Below are positions 7,672 through 18,611 of a DNA stretch of 39,509 nucleotides, one piece after another (the stretch's first letter is position 1; every line of letters starts with the position of its first letter). This DNA comes from Neoaquamicrobium microcysteis. Its GTDB lineage: Bacteria > Pseudomonadota > Alphaproteobacteria > Rhizobiales > Rhizobiaceae. Where the stretch lies: NCBI RefSeq assembly GCF_008180155.1, contig NZ_VSZS01000048.1, positions 1 through 39,509 on the forward strand. Direction: 5' to 3'. The position numbers and the translations under genes were made by a program. Below the pieces are notes generated by a model, which worked only from the letters and a program-made list of their open reading frames with translations, did no database searches and had not been told where the DNA came from.

Positions 7672-7698
7672 GCACTAGCAGTTAACGGCTGCGAGTGC
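7672..7698. promoter_or_regulatory. CIRCE-like palindrome upstream of groESL
   Basis: An inverted repeat with 10-bp arms (GCACTAGCAG and CTGCGAGTGC, 9 of 10 matching) around TTAACGG. The outer halves resemble the HrcA operator CIRCE (GCACTC...GAGTGC), but the gap between the half-sites is 15 bp and not the strict 9. It is either a decayed CIRCE or the site of another repressor. It lies 21 bp upstream of the -35 of the RpoH-type promoter. Confidence 0.4.
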
Positions 7699-7718
7699 CA
7701 AAAATTTTGCATTCCCCT

Positions 7719-7751
7719 CTTGAAATCGAAAATCGTCAAAACCAGATCGAT
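7719..7751 (+). promoter_or_regulatory. Candidate RpoH (sigma-32 type) promoter of groESL
   Basis: CTTGAA (7719-7724), 17 bp, then CCAGATCGAT (7742-7751). Spacing and the entire -10 block are identical to the promoter of the hsp20 operon at 6107-6139, while the spacers differ. That supports a shared regulator over chance similarity. Confidence 0.65.
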
Positions 7752-7783
7752 ACGCGCGTGACGCCGACAAGGGTTGCGCGGCC

Positions 7784-7852
7784 CCGCTCCGGCTCTCACC
7801 GGGCCGGAGCGGAGGGACCTCTCAAAATCTGTTTGTCCTTGAGGAGAACGAT
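7784..7852 (+). promoter_or_regulatory. Structured groES leader with a hairpin over the ribosome site
   Basis: A 10-bp GC-rich stem (7784-7793 with 7803-7812) is followed by a weaker hairpin at 7831-7849. In the weaker one UUGUCC pairs with GGAGAA around the loop UUGA, leaving one G-G mismatch. This hairpin covers the groES ribosome site (GAGGAGAA). The layout recalls an RNA thermometer of ROSE type, but the diagnostic UUGCU is absent, so it is a candidate only. Confidence 0.4.
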
Positions 7853-8167
7853 ATGACGTTCCGTCCATTGCATGACCGTATCCTGGTTCGCCGCATCGAA
7901 GCCGACGAGAAAACCGCAGGCGGCATCATCATTCCCGATACCGCCAAGGAAAAGCCGAGCGAAGGCGAAGTGATCGCCGTCGGCCCCGGTGCCCGCGACG
8001 ATGCGGGCAAGATCATTGAGCTCGACGTAAAGGTCGGCGACCGTATTCTGTTCGGCAAATGGTCCGGCACCGAGATCCGGCTCGACGGCGAAGACCTGCT
8101 CATCATGAAGGAAAGCGACGTGATGGGCGTGATCGAGCAGACCGCGACGCTGAAGAAGGCCGCCTGA
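7853..8167 (+). CDS. groES: GroES co-chaperonin (Hsp10)
   Basis: GroES forms the seven-membered lid of the GroEL folding chamber. The 104-residue protein has the full family pattern: [19 protein letters not shown], the mobile loop [20 protein letters not shown], and [20 protein letters not shown]. The ATG at 7853 has GAGGAGAA upstream. GroEL follows after 56 bp, making a normal groESL operon. It is driven by the RpoH-type promoter and is probably an additional copy, because rhizobia often carry several groESL operons. Confidence 0.98.
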   Translation: MTFRPLHDRILVRRIEADEKTAGGIIIPDTAKEKPSEGEVIAVGPGARDDAGKIIELDVKVGDRILFGKWSGTEIRLDGEDLLIMKESDVMGVIEQTATLKKAA

Positions 8168-8211
8168 CGGATTCTTCGATCATCAACCAGTCAATGAAAA
8201 CTGCCTATTGA

Positions 8212-9849
<1,638 letters not shown>

Positions 9850-9867
9850 CCATCTCGCGCTGAAAGT

Positions 9868-9892
9868 GACCGCTCCCATGTCGGGAGCGGTC
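9868..9892 (+). terminator. Hairpin after groEL
   Basis: Perfect 10-bp inverted repeat (GACCGCTCCC and GGGAGCGGTC) with a 5-nt loop, 18 bp after the groEL stop. There is no T-run, so it may be a partial terminator or an mRNA-stabilising end that lets some transcription continue into the small gene and degP. Confidence 0.5.
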
Positions 9893-9920
9893 AGGAGCAA
9901 AGCATAGATCGGAGACTGAC

Positions 9921-10145
9921 ATGAGCCTCATGCCAGACTTTGACCATGTACCTGTGCCGCATCATCCCCCGTCCGAGTTCCTGTCGCACGATGCGGAGGC
10001 GCGGACGGCACTGGCCCCGCTGATCGAAACCCTGCTCGACAGGCTCGTGATGGCTGGATGGGATCGGCGCACGGCGGCCTCCGCGCTGATGTTCCATGCG
10101 GCGGCGCAGGTGTCGGCCCTGTCGAGAGGCGGCCGGCCGCAATAA
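9921..10145 (+). CDS. Small hypothetical protein between groEL and degP
   Basis: A 74-residue protein (MSLMPDFDHVPVPHHPPSEF...) with an N-terminal Pro/His-rich part and a helical C-terminal half (LIETLLDRLVMAGWDRRTAA). No family is recognised. GGAG precedes the ATG. It sits 72 bp after groEL and 134 bp before degP in the same direction, so it is probably part of the same stress transcript. Confidence 0.55.
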   Translation: MSLMPDFDHVPVPHHPPSEFLSHDAEARTALAPLIETLLDRLVMAGWDRRTAASALMFHAAAQVSALSRGGRPQ

Positions 10146-10279
10146 TCCAGGAACCTCGCCTCCGGGCGGGGTTCATCTCCAATCGCACCAGACGCGCGAA
10201 GGACCGGCGGCGGAGGATCTCTTCCGGCGCGACGGGATCGTCGCATCCAACACGAAGGAAAAATATCGGGAGATCGACA

Positions 10280-11650
10280 ATGTCCATCGGCCTGCCTCGC
10301 GCCACGCAGATTGCCGCCATCCTTGTCACGTGCCTTACATTGTCATTTTCCGGTGGCGCCGTGCAGCCCGCTGCCGCACAGGATGTGGCATCCGGCGGGC
10401 TTGTCGAGCGTTCGTTGCCCGATGTTCTGGAGAAGATCACACCCGCGGTGGTCAACATCGCGGTCACCTCCCGCGCACCTGCCGAAACCAACCCGCTCTT
10501 CAACGATCCCTATTTCCGGCGCTTCTTCGACCTGCCGCAGATGCCGCAGCAAAGGCCCCGCATGAGCGCCGGGTCCGGCGTCATCGTCGACGCGGACAAG
10601 GGTTACATTCTCACCAACCACCATGTCGTCGACGGCGCGAGCGAGATCGCGGTGACGCTGAAGGATCGCCGCCGCTTCACTGCCGAACTGGTCGGCAGCG
10701 ACAAGGCGACCGACATCGCTTTGCTCAGGGTCGATGCGTCAAACCTGACTGCCCTGCGGCTGGGCGATCCGTCGCGTCTGCGCGTCGGCGACAGCGTGGT
10801 CGCCATCGGCAATCCGTTCGGGCTCGGCCAGACCGTTACCTCCGGCATCGTCAGCGCGCTGAGCCGTAGTGGGCTGAACGTCGAAGGCTATGAAGACTTC
10901 ATCCAGACCGACGCTTCGATCAATCCCGGCAATTCGGGCGGCGCGCTGGTGACGGCGGACGGCCAGCTTGTCGGCATCAACACCGCGATCATCGCACCGG
11001 CCGGCGGCAATGTCGGCATCGGCTTTGCCGTCCCCATCGACATGGCGTCGGCGGTGATGACGCAGCTAATCGAGCATGGCGAGGTCCGGCGCGGACGCAT
11101 CGGCGTCTCGATCCAGGACCTCACGCCCGACCTTGCCGAGGCTCTTGGCATCGATGCCAGCTTTGGCGCGGTCGTCGCCAGCGTGGAAGACGGCTCGCCC
11201 GCCGAGCAGGCAGGCATTCAGGCGGGCGACATCATCGTCGCCGTCGACGGACGCGAAATCTCTGGTTCGGCCGATCTGCGCAACCGCATCGGCCTGTCGC
11301 CTGCGGGTTCGCGGGTGGAGATCGCCTATCTGCGCGAGGGCATCCGCCAGACCGCCACCATGACGGTGAATGGCGAAACAGGTCCCTCGCGCGCCTCTGC
11401 GAGAGCCATGCCCGGCCGTCTGGCCGGTGCGGATTTCCAGGATGCGTCCGGCAACGTGCTGGTCGCCAACGTGGCTCCGGGCAGTCCCGCCGCACAGGCC
11501 GGTGTGCGCACTGGCGACGTCATCGTCGCCGTCAACCGCCGACCGGTCGGGACCGTGGCCGAACTGACGCGGCTGCTCGGCGAAACACGCGGCACCATCG
11601 CGCTCGATCTCTTCCGCGGAGGGGCGCGGCTCCTGCTCGTCGTTCGTTAG
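10280..11650 (+). CDS. degP: DegP/HtrA-family periplasmic serine protease and chaperone
   Basis: DegP degrades or refolds damaged envelope proteins. The 456-residue protein has a signal peptide ending near AAAQD (residue 34), a trypsin-like domain with the triad His115 (in TNHHVVDG), Asp145 (in KATDIALLR) and Ser219 (in NPGNSGGAL), and two PDZ domains (about 265-350 and 370-456). The ATG at 10280 is chosen because the signal peptide begins there and GGGAGA lies upstream; a longer frame from 10058 overlaps the previous gene. A small imperfect hairpin lies at about 10150-10172 in the leader. Together with groESL and the Hsp20 pair it extends the island's reach to the periplasm. Confidence 0.95.
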   Translation: MSIGLPRATQIAAILVTCLTLSFSGGAVQPAAAQDVASGGLVERSLPDVLEKITPAVVNIAVTSRAPAETNPLFNDPYFRRFFDLPQMPQQRPRMSAGSGVIVDADKGYILTNHHVVDGASEIAVTLKDRRRFTAELVGSDKATDIALLRVDASNLTALRLGDPSRLRVGDSVVAIGNPFGLGQTVTSGIVSALSRSGLNVEGYEDFIQTDASINPGNSGGALVTADGQLVGINTAIIAPAGGNVGIGFAVPIDMASAVMTQLIEHGEVRRGRIGVSIQDLTPDLAEALGIDASFGAVVASVEDGSPAEQAGIQAGDIIVAVDGREISGSADLRNRIGLSPAGSRVEIAYLREGIRQTATMTVNGETGPSRASARAMPGRLAGADFQDASGNVLVANVAPGSPAAQAGVRTGDVIVAVNRRPVGTVAELTRLLGETRGTIALDLFRGGARLLLVVR

Positions 11651-11697
11651 GGCGCGCCTTCCGCTTTGCTGACTGTTCGTTGTGAATACGGGAGAAC

Positions 11698-12896
11698 ATG
11701 ATGAGGACATTCACCACAACATTGATGGCAGCCGCGCTCGGCGCAATGCTGATGGCGCCGCTGCCACTTGGCGCACAGGAAAACCCTTCAGCGCAGCAAT
11801 CTGCCGAACTCAGCGGCTTCTGGCTGACGACGTCCTGGCCCGAGATGACCATCAAGCCGGGCGAAACGCTTTCGGTTTCGCTGTCGCTGCGAAATGAAAA
11901 GCTGCCGCCCCAGCGCGCCACGATCGAAGTGCAGGGCGTGCCGGAAGGCTGGGCGTGGACGCTGAAGGGCGGCGGCCGGGAGGTGAAGGCAGCGATCGTC
12001 TCGCCGGATTCGACCGAGCGGCTGACGCTCGAACTCACCCCGCCAGAAGACGCTTCCACCGACGGCGAACACGCCATCGAGGTCCGCGCCCTTACCGCAA
12101 CTGAGACGGTGACCCTGCCGCTTGTGGTTCGCGTGTCGGAAACCGAGGAGGTCGCATCCGGCCTTTCGCTTGAGCCCGAATTGCCAGCACTGCGCGGCAC
12201 CGCGCGTTCGACCTTCTCCTTCAAGATCAAGGTGAAGAACGAAGGCGCGGAAGACGGGCTGTTCAATCTGACAGCCAGCGTGCCGGCCGGCTTCCAGACA
12301 CGCTTTAAGAAGGGTTATGGCTCGGAAGAGATCACCGGCCTGCCCATCGCCGCCGGCGCAACCGAGACGGTCACGATGGAGGTGATCCCATCGCGTGGGG
12401 TCGCAGCCGGGCGCTATGAAGCCGGGTTCGAGGTTTCCGGCGAAGGGCTTTCTGGGACCACGCAGCTCAGTCTTGACGTGACGGGTGAACCGCAGGTCGC
12501 CATCGTCGGGCCGCAGGAGCGCCTGTCGGGCGAGGCGGTGGCCGGCAGGGAGTCAAGCTTCACCTTCACGCTCGTCAACACCGGCACCGCCCCCGCGACC
12601 GACCTCGAGCTTTCCGCCACGCCGCCCTCCGGCTGGACCGTCGCGTTCGAGCCGCAGGACGTTGCCCAGATCGCGCCGAACTCCACCGGCGAGGTCAATG
12701 TAAAAATCACCCCGTCTGAACAGGCGATCGCCGGCGATTACATGGTGTCGGTGCGGGCCTCCAACGACACCGTCTCCGAAAACGTGCAGTTCCGCGTCAC
12801 CGTCAGGACTTCGACGCTGTGGGGCGCTGCAGGGCTTGGCGTGATCGCCGTCGCCGCGCTGGTGCTGGGGGGCGCAGTAATGAGGTACGGGCGGCG

Positions 12897-12900
<4 letters not shown>
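11698..12900 (+). CDS. Secreted NEW3-domain protein with C-terminal membrane anchor
   Basis: A 400-residue exported protein: signal peptide MMRTFTTTLMAAALGAMLMA with cleavage near GAQE, repeated immunoglobulin-like beta domains of the NEW3/COG1470 type, and a single C-terminal membrane helix (AAGLGVIAVAALVLGGAVM) with a basic end. The NEW3 pattern shows in VKNEGAEDGLFNLTASVPAG and VNTGTAPATDLELSATPPSG. Such proteins are often encoded with ABC transporters. The stop overlaps the start of the ABC ATPase (ATGA), so translation is coupled and the two probably work as one envelope system. The substrate is unknown. Start may be 11698 or 11701. Confidence 0.85.
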
Positions 12901-13824
<924 letters not shown>

Positions 13825-13835
<11 letters not shown>

Positions 13836-14778
13836 AGGATCTCCGTTCAGGGGTGTCGGCACGGTGGCGCTCAAGGAAGCGGCCGACCACATGACGAGCG
13901 CCCGCATGCATCTCATCATGTTGCTGGTTCTGCTCACCGCCGTCGGCGCGGTCTACGGCGCCATCGACCGCATCCGCGACACGACGGCGCAAGACGCCTA
14001 CCTGTTCCTCAAGCTGTTCACCGTGGCGCGTGAGCCGCTGCCGTCCTTCGCCGCCTTCCTCGGGTTCCTGCTGCCGCTGGTGGCGGTCGCGCTCGGCTTC
14101 GACGCCATCAACGGCGAGTTCAACCGGCGTACCATGAGCCGGCTGCTTGCCCAGCCGATCTATCGCGATGCGGTGCTGTTCGGAAAGTTCCTCGGCGGAC
14201 TGCTGGTCATCGCCATCGCATTGCTGACGCTGTGGCTTATGATGGTCGGGCTCGGCATGCTCTTCCTCGGCCTGCCGCCTTCCGGCGCGGATATCGTACG
14301 CGGCGTGTTCTGGCTTGCCGCGACGCTCGCCTATGCCGGCGTCTGGCTGGCGCTTGCGATCGCATTCTCGACCGTCATCCGCTCGCCCGCCACCTCGGCG
14401 CTGGCGGCTCTGTCGGTGTGGCTGGTGCTCACCGTGTTCTGGGGCATGATCTCGCCGCTGGTAGCGGGGATCGTCGCGCCGATCGACCCGTTTGATCCGA
14501 TGAGCGTGCTCAACCGCTTTGAGTGGCAGCAGGCGATTGCCCGCATCTCGCCGCAGACACTCTATGGCGAGGTGACCGGATTGCTGCTCGATCCGGCCGC
14601 GCGCTCCGTCGGACCGCTATTCATGCACCAGATGCAGGGCGCGGTGATCGGCGCACCGCTGCCGACCAAGCAGAGCTTGCTGATCGTCTGGCCCCAGATC
14701 TCCAGCCTGATCGCCGCGATGCTGGTCCTGTTCACGCTCGCCTATGTCGTGTTCCAGCGGCAGGAGGTGCGGGCATGA
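13825..14778 (+). CDS. ABC-2 type transporter permease
   Basis: A 317-residue membrane protein with about six helices, the membrane partner of the preceding ATPase. It matches ABC-2/NosY-like permeases: an N-terminal cytoplasmic start, a first helix (MHLIMLLVLLTAVGAVYGAI), a GFDAINGEFNRRTMSRLLAQ cytoplasmic loop, and paired helices after. The ATG at 13825 has GGGAGG upstream; a TTG at 13819 is less likely. NosY family members act in copper-enzyme maturation, but no other nos gene is present, so a role in envelope stress is the better guess. The stop overlaps the start of a truncated next gene. Confidence 0.9.
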
Positions 14779-14801
14779 TAGCCGCGGGCCTGAGCCATTG
14801 A
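14775..14801 (+). pseudogene. Eight-codon stub of a lost downstream gene
   Basis: An ATG overlapping the permease stop (ATGA) opens a frame of only eight residues (MIAAGLSH) before TGA. Coupled ATGA starts mark real genes in this operon, so this looks like the beginning of a third transporter gene cut by a recombination joint at about 14795. It marks the right edge of the stress island. Confidence 0.4.
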
Positions 14802-15032
14802 ACGCCATCCTCCGCTGGACGCAAGCTGATCTGGCGGTGGAGTTCTGCATTTTCCGTCGGGCGGGCAAGCGACTGGCTGGAGGCGCGAACCCATGTGGCT
14901 GTCGCTATCGCCAGATTGCGGGATACTCCCGCCCGTCGTCGCCCAGCCTTTCGCTCAAGTTGTAGATATACCATTAGCTGCCCCGACACCAAAATATTGT
15001 AACAAGCGGCAGGTTCTAACTCATTTAGGAGA

Positions 15033-15776
15033 ATGATGGTGGCTTTCCCATCGAGAGGTGTTCTGAAGAAGTCCGCCATCGTGACCATCATATGTGCCGC
15101 GATTTCGATATCCGTCTCTACGGGGATCCGTTTCTACCTAGGTGTCCAGTCGGACACGATCACGATCATCGTACGGCTCATATTGCCGTTCATCATCGCG
15201 TTTCCGATTGCTATCATGCTCTTTGCCAAAATCGAGAAACTTGAGAAAGCCTACCGCAGCCTGCTGAAAGAAGCGAGAGAACTCGCAAAATGCGCCAGCA
15301 CCGACCCGCTGACGGGCCTTCTCAACAGACGCAGTTTCGAGCGACAATTCAATCTTGCAATGGCCCATCGCGCGGGCGGCAAGTTCATCATTGCCGACAT
15401 GGACTACCTTAAAGCGATAAACGACGAACATGGGCACCTTGTAGGAGATGACGCTATCATCTCGTTCGCGCAGGCATTGGAACTGGTACTAGGTGATGAG
15501 TGCCTCATCGCGCGGATCGGTGGTGACGAGTTTTGCGCCTATCTGCCAAAGGCTGACGCAAACACAGTCAACCAACTGGTGACACAGGTCGGATCCGCCG
15601 CCCGAAACGAATTCCTCCGCAAAACAGGGCTGGACTATCCGCTTTCATTCTCCGTTGGGATGCAGAAATGCCATCCGAAGCTTACGTTCCGGGAAATGAT
15701 CTCCCGCGCCGACAACGAGCTTTACGCTAAAAAGCGTAGCCGTTCTGCTCCCACGGCTATCGATAAGGCGGCTTGA
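15033..15776 (+). CDS. Membrane GGDEF diguanylate cyclase
   Basis: GGDEF enzymes make the second messenger cyclic di-GMP. This 247-residue protein has two N-terminal membrane helices (about 14-32 and 44-66), a short coiled linker and a GGDEF domain starting at STDPLTGLLNRRSFERQF. The active site ARIGGDEF is intact. The inhibitory I-site (RxxD five residues before GGDEF) is not intact: the Asp of LVLGD is present but the Arg is missing. Product inhibition is therefore probably lost. AGGAGA precedes the ATG. It stands alone between the stress island and the recombinase region. Confidence 0.9.
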   Translation: MMVAFPSRGVLKKSAIVTIICAAISISVSTGIRFYLGVQSDTITIIVRLILPFIIAFPIAIMLFAKIEKLEKAYRSLLKEARELAKCASTDPLTGLLNRRSFERQFNLAMAHRAGGKFIIADMDYLKAINDEHGHLVGDDAIISFAQALELVLGDECLIARIGGDEFCAYLPKADANTVNQLVTQVGSAARNEFLRKTGLDYPLSFSVGMQKCHPKLTFREMISRADNELYAKKRSRSAPTAIDKAA

Positions 15777-16156
15777 GTCGACCAAAGATAAAGTCAGCGG
15801 CGGGTGCGCGCTTGGCCACGAGCTGATCATGCTAAACCATCCTGCCCATGATAGAATGTCCTGCCGCTACGGCTTGTAGGCTTCGTCAAGCCAAGGCATC
15901 CAATCGACTGCTCCATCAGAATCGTGCCGAACGGATCGCCCGTTAAAGAACCGAAGCCACGCTGCCGCTAGAATACCGCTTCCCCTTGTTCGCGAACGTT
16001 GATGAACGCCATTTTTTCTAACGCATAGCGTAACAGAGGGGTGCCGTTCGCGCATCCTTCTACATGCGGCACGCTACAGGCCGCCGTCTCCCCTCCATGG
16101 TTCGCCTGATTCCGAGACTTGAGCTCTTCGGAAGCATCCAGAATCAGGAGGATACC
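15777..16156. other. Gap with no clear gene
   Basis: This 380-bp region between the cyclase and the recombinase cluster has no convincing gene. A minus-strand frame (15867-16055) ends in a protein-like stretch (VDWMPWLDEAYKP), which may be a fragment of an older gene. I could not assign it. Confidence 0.35.
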
Positions 16157-16471
16157 ATGTGCGCAGAGCACCGCCGCGTCCAAAGAGGCAGCCTAAGACA
16201 GCCAGCCCATGGAACTCTCCCCGACGATCTCTACGACTATGAAGACGATCCCGCGCCGCGCATCAGCCCGTCGGGCGGCAGTCCGTCTCATGTCTTCGAC
16301 GTGGAGAAGCTCCCCGTAATCGACGACTGGCCGGAGAACGTACCGATCACCGAGGCCGAGATTAAGGTCTTCGAGCGTTGGTTCGGCGATGTGTTCGACG
16401 AGATGTTCGGCCCGATCGATCTGCCCGATGACTTAAGAAGGTTATCGTATTATGATAACGAAAAGCCTTAA
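16157..16471 (+). CDS. Hypothetical protein with a possible TumE toxin fragment at its end
   Basis: A 104-residue acidic protein. The middle (LPVIDDWPENVPITEAEIKV, then FERWFGDVFDEMFG) is helical and looks like a real small domain, but I do not recognise it. The last residues YYDNEKP, then the stop, then codons for PDHRA, resemble the conserved YDNE...KGDHRH core of TumE-family toxins, which normally precede the next gene. I infer that a toxin gene was deleted and its middle fused here. GGAGGA lies upstream of the ATG. The palindrome GTTATC-N7-GATAAC (16441-16459) lies in the last codons and could be an operator. Confidence 0.5.
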   Translation: MCAEHRRVQRGSLRQPAHGTLPDDLYDYEDDPAPRISPSGGSPSHVFDVEKLPVIDDWPENVPITEAEIKVFERWFGDVFDEMFGPIDLPDDLRRLSYYDNEKP

Positions 16472-16491
16472 CCGGATCATCGGGCGATGCC

Positions 16492-16881
16492 ATGTCAACA
16501 TTGAAGGTCGGTATTGCCGACCCAGAGGAAATGAGAGCGAGAACCATGCGGATCGCCAAGGGTGAGGAAAAGCCCACGCCCGGCGAGCGAACAGTGTGGT
16601 TTGCTTCGACCATGTCATTCGCGAAGCTCCTCTCACCAGCCAATTGCGAGTTGCTCCGCCTAATTCGTGAACAGGAGCCGGATTCGCTGGAGGAACTGGC
16701 ACAGATCACGGGGCGCGCGAAGTCAAACCTGTCCCGAACACTTAAAACCATGGCGGCCTATGGCCTTGTCCGCATGGAGAAGGGCAAGGGGCTCAGGCTG
16801 GTGCCTAGGCTCATCCATGACCGAGTAGAGCTGGTCCTGCCATTGGTGGAACGCCGCAAGACGAAAGGAGCCCGCAAATGA
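16492..16881 (+). CDS. TumA-like antitoxin / HVO_A0114-family winged-helix DNA-binding protein
   Basis: A 129-residue protein with the usual family pattern: MSTLKVGIADPEEMRARTM at the start and a MarR-like winged helix (LEELAQITGRAKSNLSRTLK, then TMAAYGLVRMEKG) in the middle. Family members are antitoxins that repress their own operon together with a TumE-type toxin. Here the toxin gene is not intact, so the antitoxin is an orphan. Its stop overlaps the recombinase start (ATGA), so it may now control recombinase expression. The upstream palindrome at 16441-16459 is a candidate binding site. Confidence 0.7.
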   Translation: MSTLKVGIADPEEMRARTMRIAKGEEKPTPGERTVWFASTMSFAKLLSPANCELLRLIREQEPDSLEELAQITGRAKSNLSRTLKTMAAYGLVRMEKGKGLRLVPRLIHDRVELVLPLVERRKTKGARK

Positions 16882-18563
16882 ATGCTAAATCGCCAACCAT
16901 TGCCGTGCGGGCCGCTCTCTATCTGCGTGTCTCGACCACGCGGCAAGCCGAACACGATGTTTCCATTCCCGACCAGAAGCGGCAGGGCGAAGCCTGGTGC
17001 GAAGCGCGCGGCTTTCAGCTTGTCGAGACCTTTGTTGAGCCCGGTGCCTCGGCGACCAACGACCGCCGGCCTGAGTTCCAGCGTATGATCGAAGCGAGCA
17101 CGTCCAAGCCTGCGCCCTTTGACATTGTCGTAGTCCATTCGTTCAGCCGGTTCTTCCGCGATCACTTCGAGCTGGAGTTCTACGTCAGGAAACTCGCCAA
17201 GAATGGCATCAAGCTGGTCTCCATCACTCAGGAAATGGGCGATGATCCCATGCACGTCATGATGCGGCAGATCATGGCGCTGTTCGATGAATATCAATCC
17301 AAGGAAAACGCCAAGCACGTCACCCGCGCCTTGAAGGAAAATGCCCGTCAGGGCTTCTGGAATGGTTCGCTGCCACCGATTGGTTATCGGGTCGTGGGTG
17401 CCGAGCAGCGCGGGGCCAAGACCAAGAAAAAGCTGGAGATCGACCCGTTGCATGCCGACACGATCCGCTTGATCTACCGGCTCGCGCTGGAAGGCGTTGG
17501 CGATAGTGGCCAGATGGGCGTGAAGGCCATCGTCAAATATCTTAACACCAAGGGTATCTTCACCCGTGATGGGGGCCGTTGGGGCATCGGTCAGGTTCAC
17601 CGCGTTCTGACGCGCCGCACCTATGTCGGTGAACACGAGTGGGGAAAGCGCAGCAAGCATACCGATGCGCGCTCACCGGGTGAGATCGTCATCGTGCCTG
17701 TTCCGGCGATCATCGAGCGCGAAACGTTCGATCAGGTTCAGGCGCTGCTACAGGCGCGCAACCCCAAGACCGAACTGCCAGCTCGCGTGGTCATCGGGCC
17801 GACCTTGCTGACCGGCATCTGCTATTGCGGCAATTGCGGGGGAGCCATGACCATCCGCACCGGAAAAAGCGGCCGCTACCGCTACTATGCCTGCTCCATA
17901 AAGGCCCGGCAGGGCGAAACGGGTTGTAGGGGGCGAGCGATCCCGATGGACAAGCTCGACACCATGGTCGTCAACCACATCGAAGATCGGCTGCTTGATC
18001 CAGAACGGCTTGAGGACCTCCTTGGCAGCGTTCTCGGCCGCCGCTCTGAACAGGCTGAGCGGCGAAAACAACACATTGATGAGCTGGAACGACGGGCTAC
18101 AGAATCGGAACTGCGACTGAAGAGGCTATACGATGCTATCGAGGCAGGTGTAGCCGATCTGGAAGATCCGGCGCTGAAGGAGCGGATCGTTGGTCTCAAG
18201 GTTATCCGCGACCAGGCTCGTGTGGATGCCGACCGCGCACAAGCGATGCTCGATAGTCCCGGTCACTCTGCCATCAGCGCCGAGATGATACGTCGCTTTT
18301 CGAAAGTTGCCCGCGATCGTATCCGCAACCGTGAGGGCGGCTATCGGCGGGATCACCTGCGGGCACTGGCGCAACGAGTTGAGGTCGCTGACGATGCCGT
18401 TCGCATCATGGGATCGAAGACGGAACTGCTGAGAACGCTTTTTACGGAGAACGTGCGGCCACCGGCGGCGATTGGCGTGCCCAGAAGCGGACCGAAGTGG
18501 CGGGCCGTGTGGGATTCGAACATATGCACCGAAGTAATCGGCTGGCGCCTGGCTACTTCATAG
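16878..18563 (+). CDS. Large serine recombinase (site-specific integrase)
   Basis: Large serine recombinases integrate and excise mobile elements. The 561-residue protein has a resolvase domain with the catalytic Ser19 (YLRVSTTRQ) and the Arg-containing HSFSRFFRDHFE segment, a recombinase domain (IGYRVVGAE to RRTYVGEHEWGKR), a zinc ribbon at about 315-355 (CYCGNCGG and CSIKARQGETGC) and a long coiled coil of the kind that controls direction. The C-terminal end looks unusual (SNICTEVIGWRLATS) and may have been altered by a nearby joint. Start ATG overlaps the TumA-like stop. I find no paired attachment sites in the window. Confidence 0.9.
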   Translation: MNAKSPTIAVRAALYLRVSTTRQAEHDVSIPDQKRQGEAWCEARGFQLVETFVEPGASATNDRRPEFQRMIEASTSKPAPFDIVVVHSFSRFFRDHFELEFYVRKLAKNGIKLVSITQEMGDDPMHVMMRQIMALFDEYQSKENAKHVTRALKENARQGFWNGSLPPIGYRVVGAEQRGAKTKKKLEIDPLHADTIRLIYRLALEGVGDSGQMGVKAIVKYLNTKGIFTRDGGRWGIGQVHRVLTRRTYVGEHEWGKRSKHTDARSPGEIVIVPVPAIIERETFDQVQALLQARNPKTELPARVVIGPTLLTGICYCGNCGGAMTIRTGKSGRYRYYACSIKARQGETGCRGRAIPMDKLDTMVVNHIEDRLLDPERLEDLLGSVLGRRSEQAERRKQHIDELERRATESELRLKRLYDAIEAGVADLEDPALKERIVGLKVIRDQARVDADRAQAMLDSPGHSAISAEMIRRFSKVARDRIRNREGGYRRDHLRALAQRVEVADDAVRIMGSKTELLRTLFTENVRPPAAIGVPRSGPKWRAVWDSNICTEVIGWRLATS

Positions 18564-18611
18564 GCAATGTCGGCTTTCGGGAAGTGTCAAGGGTCAGTCG
18601 AACGGCCTGTA

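Larger units (their letters stand above)
7514..7852. other. Divergent regulatory region before groESL
   Basis: This 339-bp gap carries the signals listed separately: a palindrome (7672-7698), a candidate RpoH promoter (7719-7751) and a structured groES leader. On the minus strand a frame running from 7652 into the 7169-7513 gene has about 46 plausible codons outside that gene, but it shows no family match and is mostly a shadow, so I do not call it. Confidence 0.5.

Noticed and set aside
7672..7698. A true CIRCE operator
   Set aside because: The half-sites are 15 bp apart where CIRCE requires 9, so it is listed only as a CIRCE-like palindrome.
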